In this document: positions 61,213-64,000 of the stretch, one piece after another
Layout of the letters: each line of letters opens with the position of its first letter
How positions within the stretch are numbered: the first letter of the stretch is position 1
DNA from: Juglans regia
Lineage: Eukaryota > Streptophyta > Magnoliopsida > Fagales > Juglandaceae
NCBI RefSeq assembly: GCF_001411555.2
Contig: NC_049904.1
Coordinates: forward strand, 20,225,370-20,289,369
Length of the DNA stretch: 64,000 bases
Direction: 5' to 3'
Position numbers and translations under genes: made by a program
Notes under the pieces: model-generated
The model's input: the letters and a program-made list of their open reading frames with translations, nothing else
The model's database searches: none
What the model was told of the DNA's origin: nothing

Positions 61213-63487
61213 TGTGGCCCCCCGACCCCCATGTACAGAAACTTGGGAATGGATACGTCTGGATGATGACAACACGGTCACGCATCCCAGCGATAGTGCC
61301 AAGTGTGTGTACATGCAACAGTGTACAATGAACAACATAGCGGATAATTTAAGTAAGTCAACTATGTACCAGAATTTTTAATACAAATTTACATAGTTAA
61401 AATTTTTAAAGAGAGTTATACAGTATCCCAAAATAAAATATAATTCAAGTCCAAATACAATTACGAGTGATCTCATATCACTCCTTCGGCGGAGCCAAAT
61501 CCTCAGGCTCGCCCTCAGCATCATCTGCATTGGAATCTACGTTACCATAAATGGTACTGCATGTAAGTATAATCCAAACAACCCTTGAGAATAGAAATGC
61601 ATTAATGCAACCAACAATAATGCATGCATATGATGAAATATGCATTATGCCCAAAACATCATTTTTCCCAAAAATGAATATTTTTCAACGCACGTCAAAA
61701 TCCCATTTGGCCCAAAACATATCCATAAAAACATTTCCCGCCATTTTCCTTGAAAATGGCCCAAATCAATAATCCATTATTTTCCCAGAAAATGATTCAC
61801 ATAAAATCCTTTTATCCAACACACACTATTTTCCCAAAAAATAGTCCAATAATCCATTTATTCAATAACTCGCCATTTTCTAAGAAAATGGCTCATTAAC
61901 CAATTTTACCGTATGCACCATGATCTCCCCAAGGGACCATCCACACACTCTGGCTCCCATCGTCATACCACGGGTAACGACCGTGTGAGTGACTTCGTAA
62001 TGAGCGATGCTCAGTTCCGCGCCCAGCGCGTACGTGGCCAAGTATCCTCTAGCCCCTGCTAGCAGAGGGGCCACGAAGTCGGCACGAGAGCGTTACCATC
62101 CCGTCCGATCTCGTTGTCGCCCAATGGCAATCCAAGGGACGTCACTCAATATATTCCTCTCCCTAGTGACCAGAGGAGCTCCACCGAGATAATGCCTCAT
62201 CTCGGCTTGGGATCATGATACACACGCACCCAAAACCATTTCTCACATAAAAACCCAGTTTTCAATAAACACATGAACATGAATGCAATTACATGAAAAC
62301 TCAGTTTTCATTTACAAACATGAACATGCGTGCAAATATGCCATGTACATGAAACGACACAATATCCAACAACCAACAAATCCCAACACACAACAACTCC
62401 ATTCTCAAATCCATCCAACCCCCTTACTCCTCGGACTCAGTTCGGGACAACCAACCAGATCACAATAATAATGGTTTAGTGCAAAAATATATTTAAATCA
62501 TGAAAGTTCTACAATGCTATAATATAATTTTTGAAGGATCACAGAGGTGCTAAAAGTGGCGGCACATCAACGTAACAGTGCAAAATGCACTATGGGTGTG
62601 GGTCTCAAAGTGCTAGTTTTTGAATGGGGACAAACGAAAACTTGAGATTACAAGGGAACAACTTAGGGATGTCGGTGAAGCTAATGGTGGTGGTGGTTTG
62701 CCATAGGTGGCGGTGTGGGAGGTGTTTGTAGGCCAAGATGTTCAAAACGGAAATGTGGATGGTGGAGCTTCATCGGTGGCAGATCGGAGCTAAGGATGGG
62801 TGGTTTAGGTTGCTATGAGGTCAAGAAAGATGTGGCGAAAAGATGGCGGCCGGAGGTTGCACAACGGCGGCGCAGGAACAGAAAGAAGGCCGCGGCTTGA
62901 TGTCGTGCGTGGAGGAGAATGGCAAAACGAGAGCGGCTGGAAATCGGAGGGTGAGGTTGCTGGCTAGAAGGGAAGCAAACGGTAGGGCAGGGGTGATGGA
63001 CATGAGCGGTGCACGGCAACGCAGGGTGGAGAACGACGCACAGATGGAAGAAGGGAGGTCTCGCGCGTGGGAGAGAAGAGAGAGAGGGGAGAAAAAGAAA
63101 TGGGGGGAAAAAGAAAAGGAGAAGAAAAGAAAAAGGGAAAGAGAAAAAGTGAGGAAAAGAAATGAGGTCCAATCCTCACATCTTGGGTCACAAAAATGAT
63201 CCAACGAAAAAAATTTCAAAACAGCATGTCAAAAAAAATAATTTAAACGTAGTGATTAAATGAAAATAAAATAATTAAACCCAACAATAAACTAATTTAA
63301 AATAAAGAGCAATTTAAATGCATAACAATAATTAATATTAAGAAAGCATATCAAAATAATTTCACAACTTAAAAATCATAAAAATAAACTAACGAAAAAT
63401 CCGATAAACTTAAAACAAGAGAACTAATATTTAATTTAATAAAAATAATCATTCAATTAAAAATACACTAAAATATGGGGTGTTACA
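61213..63487 (-). mobile_element. solo LTR no. 7
   Basis: A 2,275-bp unit. On the minus strand it starts TGTAACACCCCATATTTTAG and ends GGGGGGCCACA. Flanks CCCCT and CCCCC are close to a 5-bp duplication but low in complexity. Modules match LTR no. 1 in inverted order: GC-rich block (62,690-63,060), CCTTACTCCTCGGACTCAG (62,415), middle module with CGCCCAATGGCAATCC (61,900-62,220) and repeated TTTTCCCAGAAAATG phrases (61,660-61,890). Confidence 0.8.
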
Positions 63488-63734
63488 CCCCCCTTAAAGG
63501 GCCAATGAGTGTGTGGCCACCAAGGGCCATTGCCTTGTGGGTGACCTTTTTTTTTGTTTTTTGTTTTTTTTTTCTATTTTCAAAATTGAATTATATATCT
63601 TTTTATTTTTATTTCTTAAAAACACTATCGAAAAAATTGATAGAGGTTGGGTGTAAAGCAAATATCAAATCTGGTTATCCACTCTATACAAGGTATACTA
63701 GTTACCATCTCGGATATCAGAGCATGTTTGGACA

Positions 63735-64000
63735 CTGAGAATTCTCAAACTTTCTCATAATCTCTTCTCAAACACAAAACACTTTTCTATTTTAAGTTTT
63801 CAACTTTTTCATATAATCATTACCTAATTATTTTTCAAACACAGAAATCAATTTGACTTATACCGACTTCAAAACAAAAATAATATTAAAAAATAATCTT
63901 TAATTTTATTAAATTTTTATTCAACTTTTTCTCTATTTTTTCCCAAAATCTAATAAAATGTTTTCACTTAAACCATTTCACTACTATTCACAAAAATCTG
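63735..64000 (-). repeat. MITE-like dispersed repeat at right edge
   Basis: Starts ACTGAGAATTCTCAAAC and contains TTTTCATATAATCATTACC. It ends at the window edge with CATTTCACTACTATTCACA, the reverse complement of the family's TGTAAATAGTAGTGAAATG-type phrase. It may continue beyond the window. Confidence 0.65.

Noticed and set aside
62813..63219. Hydrophobic F/L/S-rich frames on the minus strand, membrane-protein-like
   Set aside because: Produced by the TTTTCTTTTC tract of solo LTR no. 7. There is no start context or conservation.

Overview
This is a plant nuclear genome window, most likely from a woody eudicot. The evidence is an intron-rich receptor-like kinase gene with canonical GT-AG junctions, plant-type transposons of every major class, and AT-rich introns. 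The dispersed AT-rich repeat with GAGATGAGATGA-like ends reminds me of Fagales genomes (walnut, oak, chestnut). That last point is recognition from memory, not something I could test.

Layout. Positions 1-10,036 hold one apparently intact host gene on the minus strand: a leucine-rich-repeat/malectin receptor-like kinase of the LRR VIII-2 type. Its last kinase exons lie beyond the left edge. I rebuilt 22 exons with continuous reading frame. A second host-derived piece, the first two exons of a VPS53-like gene, lies on the minus strand at 57,684-57,942. It carries a stop at codon 9 and has no downstream exons in the window, so it looks like a truncated relic.

Almost all the rest is nested mobile DNA. 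There are seven large solo-LTR-like units (2.2-4.5 kb, starting TGTRAYRCCC-like and ending GGGCGTTACA-like). Four have perfect 5-bp target duplications, and none has an internal coding region. There are three copies of a non-coding LTR-retrotransposon derivative with recognisable primer-binding and polypurine sites: 11.8-16.9 kb (minus), 37.0-41.9 kb (plus) and 53.05-57.6 kb (minus). A CACTA element with matching termini occupies 26,928-33,295. The transposase of a second CACTA element lies at 45,000-49,932, with its right terminus near 53,049. Two L1-type LINEs lie at 17.3-26.8 kb. A hAT element with a perfect 8-bp duplication lies at 35,855-36,953, and a large inverted repeat with about 0.9-1.0 kb arms at 33,453-35,575. 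Small AT-rich MITE-like repeats crowd the first 11.5 kb and recur to the right edge.

The nests give a relative history. A LINE was split inside its reverse-transcriptase core by a 4.48-kb LTR. A CACTA transposase was split in frame by a 2.65-kb LTR. Two of the three non-coding LTR elements share one older nested insertion, while other insertions are private to a single copy. I found no bacterial-type operon, CRISPR array, tRNA or rRNA. The unusual features are the solo-LTR concentration, the module swapping among these LTRs, the long palindrome and the shared nested insertions.
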